This document shows, in pieces, positions 26,524 to 35,226 of a DNA stretch of 64,000 nt. Numbering within the stretch: position 1 is the stretch's first letter; every line of letters starts with the position of its first letter. Under the pieces are notes generated by a model that saw nothing but the letters and a program-made list of their open reading frames with translations, did no database searches and was not told the origin of the DNA. The position numbers and the translations under genes are program-made. The stretch is from Halosimplex halobium (GTDB lineage: Archaea > Halobacteriota > Halobacteria > Halobacteriales > Haloarculaceae). The stretch spans positions 85,865 through 149,864 of the forward strand of contig NZ_JBLKNX010000007.1 of NCBI RefSeq assembly GCF_051414055.1, given 5' to 3'.

Positions 26524-27485
26524 GCGAAGTGCTCGTGACCGGGGGTGCAGGATTTATCGGCCGCTGGGTCGTCGCCGAGCTCCTCAACCGCGGATACGAT
26601 GTCCACGTGCTCGACGACCTCTCGAACGGGTCGCGGCGGAACGTCGCGGCCTTCGAATCCAACGATGGGTTCCAGCTGACTGAAGGGAGTGTCCACGACG
26701 CCGATGTCGTGGCGGACTGTTTCCACGACGATCTCGACGCCTGCCTCCATCTTGCCGCGGAAATCGACGTACAGGAGAGTCTCGACGACCCCGAATCGCA
26801 CTACGAGGCGAACGTCGCCGGCACGCAGAACGTACTAGAGTCCTGCCGGCGATGGGATACGCGACTCGCGCTCGTCGGGACCTGTATGGTGTACGATGTC
26901 GCGAGCGCAGTCGACGACGCGGACGGGATCGACGAGTCTCACCCCGTCAAACCGGCGTCCCCGTACGCGGCGACGAAACTCGCTGCCGAGAACCTGGCCG
27001 AGGGGTACTATCATGGCTACGACCTCCCGGTGGTGACACTCCGCCCGTTCAATACGTACGGCCCCTTCCAGCAGACGGGGATGGCCGGCGGTGTCGTCTC
27101 CATCTTCACCGACCGCGACCTGCGAGGTGAGCCGCTGAAGATCTTCGGCGATGGTACCCAGACACGTGACCTCCTGTACGCGACCGACTGCGCCCGATTT
27201 GTCGTCGAAGGCGCCTTCCACGACGACGCCGTCGGCGAGGTGATCAACGCCGGAACCGGCGAGGATGTCTCGATCAACGAACTCGCGGAACTGATCGCGA
27301 GCGACGGGACCGAGATACGCCACGTCGAACACCACCACCCGCAGAGCGAAGTACAGAAGCTCCGGTGTGATCCGACCAAAGCTCGAGACTTGCTCGGATG
27401 GGAACCGGAAGTGAGTCTGGAGGAAGGTGTCGACCGCTTGCGAACGTGGCTGCGCGAGAACGACGCGAACGGAGGGAGTGAGTGA
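26520..27485 (+). CDS. NAD-dependent sugar-nucleotide epimerase/dehydratase (SDR)
   Basis: The 321-residue extended SDR has TGGAGFIGRW at the N-terminus, HLAAEIDV, a YAATK catalytic pair (Tyr and Lys) near residue 150 and the RPFNTYGP motif. The usual Ser before Tyr is in a GTCMVYD context in place of SSxxVYG. Its start overlaps the PseB stop (ATGA), so the two are coupled. In this position it probably acts on the 4-keto-6-deoxy product or epimerises a UDP-sugar (a C2 or C4 epimerase). The exact reaction cannot be read from the sequence. Confidence 0.82.
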   Translation: MSEVLVTGGAGFIGRWVVAELLNRGYDVHVLDDLSNGSRRNVAAFESNDGFQLTEGSVHDADVVADCFHDDLDACLHLAAEIDVQESLDDPESHYEANVAGTQNVLESCRRWDTRLALVGTCMVYDVASAVDDADGIDESHPVKPASPYAATKLAAENLAEGYYHGYDLPVVTLRPFNTYGPFQQTGMAGGVVSIFTDRDLRGEPLKIFGDGTQTRDLLYATDCARFVVEGAFHDDAVGEVINAGTGEDVSINELAELIASDGTEIRHVEHHHPQSEVQKLRCDPTKARDLLGWEPEVSLEEGVDRLRTWLRENDANGGSE

Positions 27486-27490
27486 CTGGT

Positions 27491-28681
27491 ATGGACGAGC
27501 GCATTCCCGCTCACTACGGTGGCGACCCGATCCGGGACGCAGTGCTTGGGTACGGTGGACAGAGCATCGGCGACGAGGAGAAACAGCGGGTTCTAGATGT
27601 CCTGGACGGTGACTACATCACCCGCGGACCAACGGTCGACGAGTTCGAGGACCGCGTCGCCGATTTTCTGAACGTTGAGCACGCCATCGCGACGACCTCC
27701 GGGACGACGGCGCTCCACCTTGCGGGAGAGGGAGCGGGCTTCGGCCCGGGTGACGAGGTGATCACGACACCGCTGACGTTCGTCTCGACGGCTCACGCAG
27801 CGACGTACGCGGGTGCTGATCCCGTGTTCGCCGACATCGATCCTCACCGGCGAGCGTTGGACCCCGATGCAGTACGCGAACAGATCACCGACGACACTGT
27901 GGGGTTGGTCCCGATGCACTACGCGGGCCATCCAGCCGATATCGAGGGTCTGCTTGACGTCGCAGACGAGTACGACCTGACCGTGCTCTGGGACGCCTGC
28001 CATGGGTTCGGTGGGACTTGGCGGGGTGAACCGCTCGGGTCCCAGCGGGACCTGGCGACGTTCAGTTTCCACCCGGTGAAGAACATCACGACCGGCGAGG
28101 GCGGCATGGTCGTCACCGACAACGACGACATCGCAGAGCGCGCACGCCGCTTGCGTTCGTTCGATATGAACTACGACCCGCCGGAACACGCGGACGAGCC
28201 CTGGTATCAGGTTGCCGAGGGCGTCGGCTACAACTACAACGTCACCGACATCCAGGCGGCGCTCGGACTTGAACAGCTGGAGCGCCTTGAGGAGTTCAAA
28301 GAACGGCGCGACGAGATCATCGCTCGGTACGACGAGGCCTTCGCGGACGTTTCGGGGATCCGGACACCGCCCGACCCCGAGGAGTCCGACCCCATGTATC
28401 ACCTCTACGCGGTCGAGATTCGTGACGAGTTTGGGTGTGACCGCGGTGAGTTCGTCAACGCGATGCACGACGAGAACGTTGGGGTGCAGGTCCACTATGT
28501 TCCGCTGCACTACCATCCGCTGTTTCAGGAGGAATACGGGTGCGAGCGGGGAGACTTTCCGAATACTGAGCGCGTCTACGAAGGGCTGGTGAGTCTACCG
28601 CTGTTCCCAGGGATGGACGACAGCGACGTGGCGGACGTTATCCAGGCGGTCGAGCGACTGCACCGGTACCACGCGGAGTAA
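27491..28681 (+). CDS. pseC: DegT/DnrJ/EryC1 aminotransferase, PseC-like
   Basis: The protein of about 396 residues is a PLP-dependent sugar aminotransferase. The PLP-binding lysine is in FHPVKNITTGEGG (near 195), with GTTALHLA and the WDACHGFGG motif before it. The length and the GEGG motif match PseC/ArnB-type 4-aminotransferases, which put an amino group on the 4-keto sugar made by PseB. A GTG nine bases upstream overlaps the previous stop codon (GTGA) and is an alternative start; I prefer the ATG at 27491. It is co-directional and nearly overlapping with the epimerase, and NeuB follows after 33 bases. Confidence 0.85.
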   Translation: MDERIPAHYGGDPIRDAVLGYGGQSIGDEEKQRVLDVLDGDYITRGPTVDEFEDRVADFLNVEHAIATTSGTTALHLAGEGAGFGPGDEVITTPLTFVSTAHAATYAGADPVFADIDPHRRALDPDAVREQITDDTVGLVPMHYAGHPADIEGLLDVADEYDLTVLWDACHGFGGTWRGEPLGSQRDLATFSFHPVKNITTGEGGMVVTDNDDIAERARRLRSFDMNYDPPEHADEPWYQVAEGVGYNYNVTDIQAALGLEQLERLEEFKERRDEIIARYDEAFADVSGIRTPPDPEESDPMYHLYAVEIRDEFGCDRGEFVNAMHDENVGVQVHYVPLHYHPLFQEEYGCERGDFPNTERVYEGLVSLPLFPGMDDSDVADVIQAVERLHRYHAE

Positions 28682-28714
28682 GTAACTTCACGTCGCCGGT
28701 CGTCTCTCGGTGGT

Positions 28715-29764
28715 ATGGACGTTTTCGAGATCGGGGACCGACCGGTCGGTCCAGGAGAACCGACGTTCGTAATCGCCGAGGCCGGTTCGAACCACAACGG
28801 AGACTTGGAGATCGCGAAAGAACTGATCGACGTGGCCGCCGACGCGGGAGCCGACGCGGTGAAGTTCCAGACATTCAGGGCAGAGGACCTGTACGTCGAG
28901 GACAGCGGTGAAGTAGAATACCTCGATGACGACCGGTCGATCTACGAGATCATCGAGTCCATGGAGATGCCGTACGAGTGGATTCCGGAACTGTACGAGT
29001 ACTGTCGCGAACAGGGCGTCTATTTCATGTCGACGCCGTTCGACGAGCGCTCGGCCGACGAACTCGCCGAGTACGTCCCGGCCTGGAAAGTAGCGTCGTA
29101 CACGAGCAGCCACCACCCGTTTCTGCGTCATCTCGCCGGGACCGACAAGCCGGTCATCATGTCCACCGGGGCGCACGAGATGGAAGAGATCGCGGAGTCG
29201 GTAGCGGTGTTACAGGACGCGGGCGTTAAGGACCTCGCGTTGCTCCAGTGTGTTGCCGCCTACCCGACACCACTGGAAGACATCAACGTCAGCGTCGTCG
29301 AAACCCTGCGTGAGGAGTTTGGTGTCCAGAGCGGGCTATCGGACCACACACTCGATCCGGTGACTGCGCCTTCAGCTGCGGTGGCACTGGGCGCGTCGGT
29401 CGTGGAGAAACACTTCACCTTGGACAATTCGATGGAGGGACCAGATCACGAGTTCGCACTCGAACCTGACGAATTATCACGGATGGTCGAAGCGATCCGA
29501 AAGACGGAATCGGCACTCGGATCCCGAGACAAGCGAGTGCTTGATGTCGAGGAAGAACTCTTCGAGAAGGCGCGGCGTAGTATCCACGCGACAACGAATA
29601 TCGAAGCAGGACAGGAGTTCACTGAAGAGAACGTAAGCGTTCTCCGGCCCGGGGAGCGTCAGTCTGGTCTTCATCCGAAGTTCTACCAAGAGATACTCGG
29701 GACGACGGCGACGAATGACCTGAGCGCAGGCTCAGGTATCCAGTGGGACGATGTCGACCAGTGA
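28715..29764 (+). CDS. pseI: NeuB/PseI-type nonulosonic acid synthase with SAF domain
   Basis: The 349-residue protein has a TIM-barrel NeuB domain (AEAGSNHNGD near residue 22, KFQTF, STPFDERS, STGAHEMEE, LQCVAAYPTP) and a C-terminal antifreeze-like SAF domain (RSIHATTNIEAGQEF then RPGERQSGLHPKFYQEILG). These enzymes condense phosphoenolpyruvate with a six-carbon amino sugar to make a nine-carbon acid such as pseudaminic, legionaminic or N-acetylneuraminic acid. The PseB/PseC neighbours point to a 5,7-diamino acid. The stop codon abuts the stop of the formyltransferase on the opposite strand, with no gap. NeuB cannot be separated from PseI or LegI by eye. Confidence 0.9.
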   Translation: MDVFEIGDRPVGPGEPTFVIAEAGSNHNGDLEIAKELIDVAADAGADAVKFQTFRAEDLYVEDSGEVEYLDDDRSIYEIIESMEMPYEWIPELYEYCREQGVYFMSTPFDERSADELAEYVPAWKVASYTSSHHPFLRHLAGTDKPVIMSTGAHEMEEIAESVAVLQDAGVKDLALLQCVAAYPTPLEDINVSVVETLREEFGVQSGLSDHTLDPVTAPSAAVALGASVVEKHFTLDNSMEGPDHEFALEPDELSRMVEAIRKTESALGSRDKRVLDVEEELFEKARRSIHATTNIEAGQEFTEENVSVLRPGERQSGLHPKFYQEILGTTATNDLSAGSGIQWDDVDQ

Positions 29765-30442
29765 TCATTCCCGTTTGATATCGATCTCGACGTAGTACGT
29801 TTCCCCGTTGACTTCGATTTTCGCGTTATCGTATGGTGGGAAGGTCAAGGCACGGAGTCGGTCCAAGAAGTCCTTCACTCTGACAGTCTCGTCGGGCTCG
29901 AGTCGACAGAGTGTGTCGAACTCCGATGTCTGGTGAGATGTTCCCTCACTAAGGTCCTGTTCGCTCGGGGTGATATCACCGCCCACCACGCGAGGCCAAA
30001 CCTCTTGGAACAAATTCACCTGTGCGTCTTCGAGTCGTTCATAGAGGTCTTTACCCGTATCGGAAAAATCGTTTTGAACCTCACGACGGGCTATGATATC
30101 ACCGGTGTCAACCCCAGGATCCATATAGTGAAGCGTCACGCCAGCGGGCGTCCCCTCGACGATACTCCAGACGTTGGGATTGGCTCCTCGGTTGTACGGG
30201 AGGTATGCGGGATGGAGGTTGAGACACCCCTCAGTCGGCACGTTCAGAATCTCCTCGGGGACGATGTGGCGATAGCCACAGGAGACGACATAATCCGGTT
30301 TGACTTCCGGGATCACCGAAAGCTGATCCTCGGTCGTTAGAAGCGAGCGAACGAATACATCATCTCGCTCACAGAGCCACTCGTAGACGCGCATTCCGGC
30401 GTCGTTCACACCGAGAAAGATGACTTCGAGGTCGGAATTCAT
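29765..30442 (-). CDS. Sugar N-formyltransferase-like protein
   Basis: The 225-residue protein has the formyltransferase fold of methionyl-tRNA formyltransferase: NLHPAYLPYNRGANP carries the Asn and His of the active site, and the later DPGVDTGDI carries the Asp. It lacks the tRNA-binding tail. Such proteins transfer a formyl group from N10-formyl-tetrahydrofolate to amino sugars. Lying in the same operon as PseG, it would replace or add to an acetyltransferase and make an N-formylated nonulosonic acid. No PseH-like acetyltransferase is seen in the cluster, which supports that idea. Its start overlaps the pseG stop by four bases. Confidence 0.8.
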   Translation of the reverse strand: MNSDLEVIFLGVNDAGMRVYEWLCERDDVFVRSLLTTEDQLSVIPEVKPDYVVSCGYRHIVPEEILNVPTEGCLNLHPAYLPYNRGANPNVWSIVEGTPAGVTLHYMDPGVDTGDIIARREVQNDFSDTGKDLYERLEDAQVNLFQEVWPRVVGGDITPSEQDLSEGTSHQTSEFDTLCRLEPDETVRVKDFLDRLRALTFPPYDNAKIEVNGETYYVEIDIKRE

Positions 30443-31458
30443 GTATCCGTGTTCTCCCCGGCGAGTGATAGTAGTTCCCTGAGGACTCGGCGTGTGCCGT
30501 GACCGTCTACCAGATTCCGGCCGATCTGTCGGCGGGACTGTCGGAGTTCCGGATCGTTCAGATACTCGTTTACTGCCGTCTGAAACTCGGTCTCGCCACC
30601 GTCAGGCTCAACGACTGTCGCCGCGTCCCTCTCGCGGAGGGCAGTTGCTATCGGCTGCTGATTGTCTACGACGGGACAACTCACGATCGGCGTTCCGAGA
30701 GCCAGAAGTTCGTATGTAGTGGTACTTGCTGTACTGACCGCGAGATCCGCTTCAAACATTCGCTTCGGAAAGTCGTCGGGATCACGGTCCACTCTGACAT
30801 CAGTTGACACTGTTGAGGCAGCGTCACGGATGTCCTGTTCCTGTTCCTCGGAACAGCCTGGACCGACAATAGCGTCCACGTGGAGGTCGAACCCGTTGAC
30901 GGCCCGTATTACCGTCGGGGTCAACCTAGCGATGTCACTCCCGCCCATTGTTACGAGCATCTGCTTGGGAGGATCACGCCACGGTGGTTCATCGTCCGCG
31001 AGTACTGCGATTGCACGACGTAAAAGGAGATATTCGGGGCCGAGACACCACTGTGGTTGGTCGTCGATGTATTCGTAATCCAACGAGGGGGCGTAGAGGT
31101 TGCCGTTGACGAGCACGTCGGAACAGATAGTGTGTCGGGCATCGTCTTGGATTACGAGGTGTGGATATCGCTCCATGACGGCCCGCTGGTAGTCCGTATC
31201 GATCGGATAAGCGTCAGTGACGACTGCGTCGGGGTTACTCTCAGATAACCTGTCGAGGAAAGTCTCCGGATCACCTCGTGACGAGACTTCTACGACAGAG
31301 CAGGCTTCTGGATAAACCTCCTGCGCGTTCTGTGGTGTGGTCGTCGCGATCGTCACCACGTGATCGGTATTAAGGAGCGCCTCAACGAGTGCCGACGTGC
31401 GGACGAGGTGTCCGTAGCCGATTTCGGGGCCACCGTCGGCGCGGACCGCAACATGCAT
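30439..31458 (-). CDS. pseG: PseG/SpsG-type UDP-sugar hydrolase
   Basis: The 339-residue protein has the GT-B-like PseG fold: RADGGPEIGYGHLVRTSALVEAL at the N-terminus is the diagnostic region with the G-H-x-x-R motif, and LVTMGGSDIARLTP starts the second domain. The region after STASTTTYELLALGTP closes the active site. PseG releases UDP from the 4-amino sugar so that NeuB can use it. It fills the step between PseC and NeuB, although it is encoded on the other strand. The FAH gene stop and this start overlap by one base (TAATG), so the genes are one operon. Confidence 0.85.
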   Translation of the reverse strand: MHVAVRADGGPEIGYGHLVRTSALVEALLNTDHVVTIATTTPQNAQEVYPEACSVVEVSSRGDPETFLDRLSESNPDAVVTDAYPIDTDYQRAVMERYPHLVIQDDARHTICSDVLVNGNLYAPSLDYEYIDDQPQWCLGPEYLLLRRAIAVLADDEPPWRDPPKQMLVTMGGSDIARLTPTVIRAVNGFDLHVDAIVGPGCSEEQEQDIRDAASTVSTDVRVDRDPDDFPKRMFEADLAVSTASTTTYELLALGTPIVSCPVVDNQQPIATALRERDAATVVEPDGGETEFQTAVNEYLNDPELRQSRRQIGRNLVDGHGTRRVLRELLSLAGENTDT

Positions 31459-32105
31459 TATAATCGCTCGATAGAATTAGTGAGTTCCCCAACACTCTCG
31501 ATGTAGCACGTCACCGAACTCGCGTCGTCAAGATACTTCGTCGGGTTCCCTGGGTCGCCCAGTGCGACGACATCGTTTTCTTGAAGTTTCACGACGCTAC
31601 TAGCGAACGATACCATTTCCGGGATCGAGAACGCCATCAGTTCGGTAGTTCCTTCGACGGCAGTTTCGCCGTCAACCTCGACCCAGACGTCGAGATCGTC
31701 GTAGTGGTGTTTCCGCCTACGCGGTTGATATTCTGAAAGGATCGGAGAAAACGTCGGGAGAAGTTTGTAACCAACACCAGTGATCATACCGTGATCGGGG
31801 TCAGACCAGCCAGGCCAGTCTCCTGAAGCTGTGACATCGTTTGAGATGGTGAATCCTTTAATCCCGTCCCAGGCTTCTTCTTCATCGGCTTCCCAGAGAT
31901 CAGAACCAATTACTGCAGTCAGTTCTGACCCCGGTTTCACTTTCTCGACTCGTGACGGGATCTGGATCGACTCCTCTTCCCCGATGATTCCTTCTTTCGG
32001 AACCACCCAGAGATCAGGCCATCGGTACTGTCTATCTTTTTCGTCCTGATGTGAGTGGAATGTCCCCCCGAGAGCGACAAACTTTCCGATATCTTCGAGT
32101 TCCAT
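31458..32105 (-). CDS. FAH-fold (fumarylacetoacetate hydrolase family) protein in the nonulosonic acid operon
   Basis: The 215-residue protein has the pattern of the FAH superfamily: VKPGSELTAVIG, GFTISNDVTASGDWP (the N-D-V-T-A strand), a basic stretch in the middle and the closing VALGDPGN...VTCYIESVGELTN. In this superfamily a metal ion and acidic residues hydrolyse or decarboxylate C-C bonds next to a keto group. Why one sits between pseG and the cytidylyltransferase gene is not explained by known pathways. The start ATG at 32105 is preferred; the longer in-frame GTG start would overlap the upstream gene by 34 bases. It is part of the minus-strand operon. Confidence 0.75.
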   Translation of the reverse strand: MELEDIGKFVALGGTFHSHQDEKDRQYRWPDLWVVPKEGIIGEEESIQIPSRVEKVKPGSELTAVIGSDLWEADEEEAWDGIKGFTISNDVTASGDWPGWSDPDHGMITGVGYKLLPTFSPILSEYQPRRRKHHYDDLDVWVEVDGETAVEGTTELMAFSIPEMVSFASSVVKLQENDVVALGDPGNPTKYLDDASSVTCYIESVGELTNSIERL

Positions 32106-32143
32106 AGGACTTGTTTCACCTGGTATCGATTTTAATGTAGTGA

Positions 32144-32845
32144 CTACTCTGATCGGTTTTGATGATCCAGACACCACTTCGCGACTTTCATCGGATCTCC
32201 CCCCACACTCTCGATAGCATCGATCAGCATCCAGTAATCGGACGGAGTGTCAACGGCTAAGTGTGCCTCGGACAGGCCCGTCCACTTCTCTGGAACGTCG
32301 AACGATACGTTCCAGTTCTCCGGATTCTGTCGTAATCTCGATGTGGGGTGTTCATCACCGAGAGCGGCGAGTTCATTGAGCACGTCGACTTCGACGACAT
32401 CCACGACTATACCGTCTGGAATGCTGTCGTCTGCATTTGTCGTATAGACTGCATCGTTCGCGTGATGCGCCTGTACCAATCGAACGATTTCGTCTGTAGG
32501 GACGAACGGACAGTCTCCAGTGACTCGAACCTGAAAGTCCGGATCGAAGGCTTTAGCTACGTTCCGATGCCTGTCGAGAAGATCATCCTCTGGACCGACA
32601 ACGTACTCGTAGTTATTTCTTTGACACAATTCAGTAAGTGCATCGTTTTCCGGTTCGTCACCGATTGCCAATACGACCTGTTCAACCACAGAATTCGTGT
32701 CGCACTGGTTCATCACTCGCTCTATAACCCGGTTTTCCTTGATAGGTAACAGTACCTTCCCGGGGAGTCGTGTTGAACCCATCCGAGCCTGGATGCTGAC
32801 AATACCTGTTCGACCCACCATTGGCGAGTCAATGTCACTATGCAT
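32144..32845 (-). CDS. SpsF-like cytidylyltransferase for the nonulosonic acid
   Basis: The 233-residue protein opens with the family signature GIVSIQARMGSTRLPGKVL (catalytic loop with the phosphate-binding RMGSTRLPGK), followed by VLAIGDEPEND and RVTGDCPFV (metal-binding D). SpsF-type proteins activate the nine-carbon sugar with CMP; SpsE (NeuB), SpsF and SpsG (PseG) occur together in Bacillus, and all three have a counterpart here. I use the ATG at 32845; a TTG six bases upstream and an internal ATG at 32821 are alternatives. It is the first gene of the minus-strand operon, with an AT-rich promoter just upstream (near 32898-32907). Confidence 0.82.
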   Translation of the reverse strand: MHSDIDSPMVGRTGIVSIQARMGSTRLPGKVLLPIKENRVIERVMNQCDTNSVVEQVVLAIGDEPENDALTELCQRNNYEYVVGPEDDLLDRHRNVAKAFDPDFQVRVTGDCPFVPTDEIVRLVQAHHANDAVYTTNADDSIPDGIVVDVVEVDVLNELAALGDEHPTSRLRQNPENWNVSFDVPEKWTGLSEAHLAVDTPSDYWMLIDAIESVGGDPMKVAKWCLDHQNRSE

Positions 32846-32897
32846 ATTCAATGTTTCTACCTCAGAACAAGTTGAATGTTAGAAGGGAAGCACGAAA

Positions 32898-32907
32898 CAT
32901 AAATATC
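32898..32907 (-). promoter_or_regulatory. TATA-like box for the minus-strand nonulosonic acid operon
   Basis: The stretch ATAAATATCT on the plus strand (TATTTAT in the minus-strand direction) lies about 50-60 bases before the spsF-like ATG. This is the only clear TATA-like element in the spacer on that strand. The spacer 32852-32975 is AT-rich. Confidence 0.35.
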
Positions 32908-32975
32908 TCTCACCACCAGAACAACGTACATCACGGATCGTCGATTAATATGGGTAGTTTACATTCAAATATAGT

Positions 32976-34310
32976 ATGAGAAAGATAGTAATACCTATTG
33001 AAATTAAAGCCCGAGAACTTGTCGCTAAGGTATGGCTTGCCGCTAATCTTGCGGATCGAGGATATCAGATCGCATTAGGAAATTCAAATAGTGTGTACAA
33101 TTCTTTCGATATTCTTAAACCGGATATATATTTTTCATTAAGCGCGGTTAATCACAAGAGACGACACAACCGGATCTCAACTCTCGACAGATGCGGTACT
33201 CAAATTGCGGTCTTGGATACGGAAGGAAGTGCATTCCCAGGATTCGAAAGATACAGACAGAGAGTTGATCCAGCAATTCTATCGATGGTCGATTATTATT
33301 TTGCGTGGGGGCAAAAAGCTAAAGAAGCAGCTATCAGGCGGACAGATTCAGGTTTTAGCAAAAATGTAACTGTTTCTGGGAATCCACGTTTTGACCTCTT
33401 GCAACCCGAGTTACGAGATGTCTATCATGACGAAGCAAATAGCATCGCCAGCAAGTACGGAGACTACATATTATTCAACACGAACTTTGGAGTAAACTAT
33501 GCAGAGGGAGATGCATTGGCTGATTATATTAACGAATCAAATCGAGATCTGTATCAAAAACAAACCCGTTTGATCGGTGAATTCATCAGTCTGATTGTTG
33601 CGATGAGCAAATCATCATTAAGTCAGGATATCGTTGTACGTCCCCATCCATCCGAAGATCTTAGATTGTACGAACAACTATTCCTCCCGTTCGAGAACAT
33701 CTCGGTAGTCCGAGACGGAGATGTCAGACCATGGATAGTGGCTTCTGACGCCGTGATACACAGCAGTTGTACTACAGCTGTTGCATCGGCGTTGCTCAAT
33801 AAACCTGTCTTTGCCTACACGCCACATGGACTTTCCCCACACGAGTCTCCGATCCCGAATGTCGTGAGTGAAAAGTATGAGGACCCAGATGCTCTGATCG
33901 AACGATTGCACAGTGTTGAATCTGGAGAGCGTTACGAGATCGACGCCGATCAGAAAAATAAACTCAAGCATCACATCGCTAACATCGACTTTTACTCCGT
34001 TGATAGGATTGCCAACACTCTCGATATTGATGAAAATGCAACGGCAAGTGGGTTCGATTCAGAATTCGAACCGACCACCAAAACAAAACTTCGACGAAGA
34101 GCGCTCCAGACCGTTGGTCAGGGCTTTTTGGAAAAGTATTATTACAAATGGCGACGTGACGACGAGAACGGATACAAATTCGATTCACTAACGCTAACAG
34201 AGATACGAACGATCCTTGATCGATTCCCCGACGGTATGGTTCCAGATAATATCGAAGTGAAATCCGAAAAAAGGGTTCTGGATGTATTTTGGCTGCAGAC
34301 TAGCGGATAA
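32976..34310 (+). CDS. Surface carbohydrate biosynthesis protein (GT-B-like), AT-rich gene
   Basis: The 444-residue protein resembles the BFO_1060-like surface-polysaccharide proteins: MRKIVIPIEIKARELVAKVWLA at the start, GNPRFDLL in the middle, then VVRPHPSEDLR and the HSSCTTAVASALLNKPVFAY segment typical of GT-B CDP-glycerol/surface carbohydrate transferases. It may transfer or modify a sugar or polyol phosphate. The base composition is visibly richer in A and T than in the surrounding cluster and codon choice differs, so the gene was probably acquired separately. It begins the AT-rich island that runs to about 39440. Confidence 0.65.
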   Translation: MRKIVIPIEIKARELVAKVWLAANLADRGYQIALGNSNSVYNSFDILKPDIYFSLSAVNHKRRHNRISTLDRCGTQIAVLDTEGSAFPGFERYRQRVDPAILSMVDYYFAWGQKAKEAAIRRTDSGFSKNVTVSGNPRFDLLQPELRDVYHDEANSIASKYGDYILFNTNFGVNYAEGDALADYINESNRDLYQKQTRLIGEFISLIVAMSKSSLSQDIVVRPHPSEDLRLYEQLFLPFENISVVRDGDVRPWIVASDAVIHSSCTTAVASALLNKPVFAYTPHGLSPHESPIPNVVSEKYEDPDALIERLHSVESGERYEIDADQKNKLKHHIANIDFYSVDRIANTLDIDENATASGFDSEFEPTTKTKLRRRALQTVGQGFLEKYYYKWRRDDENGYKFDSLTLTEIRTILDRFPDGMVPDNIEVKSEKRVLDVFWLQTSG

Positions 34311-34415
34311 AATATCTAAAAGAGATCGTGTGTTGGTCAGAACTTTGCCCGACCAGAAATTCACTCGAACACAACCGATTCGGTCCACCTTCGAGTCGTA
34401 CTTGGAGGGCTCTAG

Positions 34416-35192
34416 ATGACACAGATTGACGCAAGTGCACCTCGATCCCTGAAATCACGATTGATGGCACCGGAAGTGAAAGCCCGTCCCTCAAAAACCT
34501 ACTTTCAATCGCTTCTATCTGAGGACATTAAGCGTTTCAGTTCTTGCGATACCGCGGCAGACATTGCATCGAACGCTCACCAAAATGCAAGATATTTCAA
34601 CAGTCAGGTCTACTACGGTGTCGACATCGACAGAGAGGCACTACATACCGGGGTGGCGAGCCACAGCCCGGAGACAAACACCGATTACGTCGAGGGACCG
34701 ATTTCATCTACATCCATTGACCAACAGGTATCCGCCGATGACCCGTATTACGTCTCGATAGAAGGTGACCTTCGCGAGCAGTTGTTCCCCGCATCAAGCC
34801 TTGACCTCATTGTCTCATCACACACCATGCATCACATCGACCCAGAATACCACTATCCCATCATCGAGTTATTCTGCTCGTATCTCCGTTCTAATGGAAA
34901 TCTTTTGTTACAGTTCTCGAACAAAGAGTGGTACACCAACCGGATCCGGGACAAACTAGAACGAGAGTTCAGGAGGGTAGAGACGATCGAATACAAAACG
35001 ATCATATCGGACTGGTACGAACGCATGGTAGACGATGAGGAAACGGGCGTTGTGTTCCCTGATCTCGTCGGATTGAACCGCTACAAGTACGCTGTCATGG
35101 CTACTACTTCTATCGCTCTCTCGAAGTTGGAGTCTCTCCCCTTTCTGCGTGGTAGATACGTGTACGTGCGGGCACTCGATAAAATTAAGTAA
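34416..35192 (+). CDS. Class I SAM-dependent methyltransferase
   Basis: The 258-residue protein has a Rossmann methyltransferase core. Motif I appears as AADIASNAHQNARYF, less glycine-rich than usual. D-I-D-R-E-A-L is the acidic end of strand 2, and LDLIVSSHTMHHIDP is motif IV with the common HTMHH turn; then YLRSNGNLLLQF is motif post-IV. Methyltransferases in glycan clusters usually methylate sugars, but the substrate cannot be predicted. The gene lies in the AT-rich island, 105 bases downstream of the surface carbohydrate gene, on the same strand. Confidence 0.75.
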   Translation: MTQIDASAPRSLKSRLMAPEVKARPSKTYFQSLLSEDIKRFSSCDTAADIASNAHQNARYFNSQVYYGVDIDREALHTGVASHSPETNTDYVEGPISSTSIDQQVSADDPYYVSIEGDLREQLFPASSLDLIVSSHTMHHIDPEYHYPIIELFCSYLRSNGNLLLQFSNKEWYTNRIRDKLEREFRRVETIEYKTIISDWYERMVDDEETGVVFPDLVGLNRYKYAVMATTSIALSKLESLPFLRGRYVYVRALDKIK

Positions 35193-35226
35193 CGACAGAC
35201 TTCCTACTGACAGAACTGTCTCGAGG

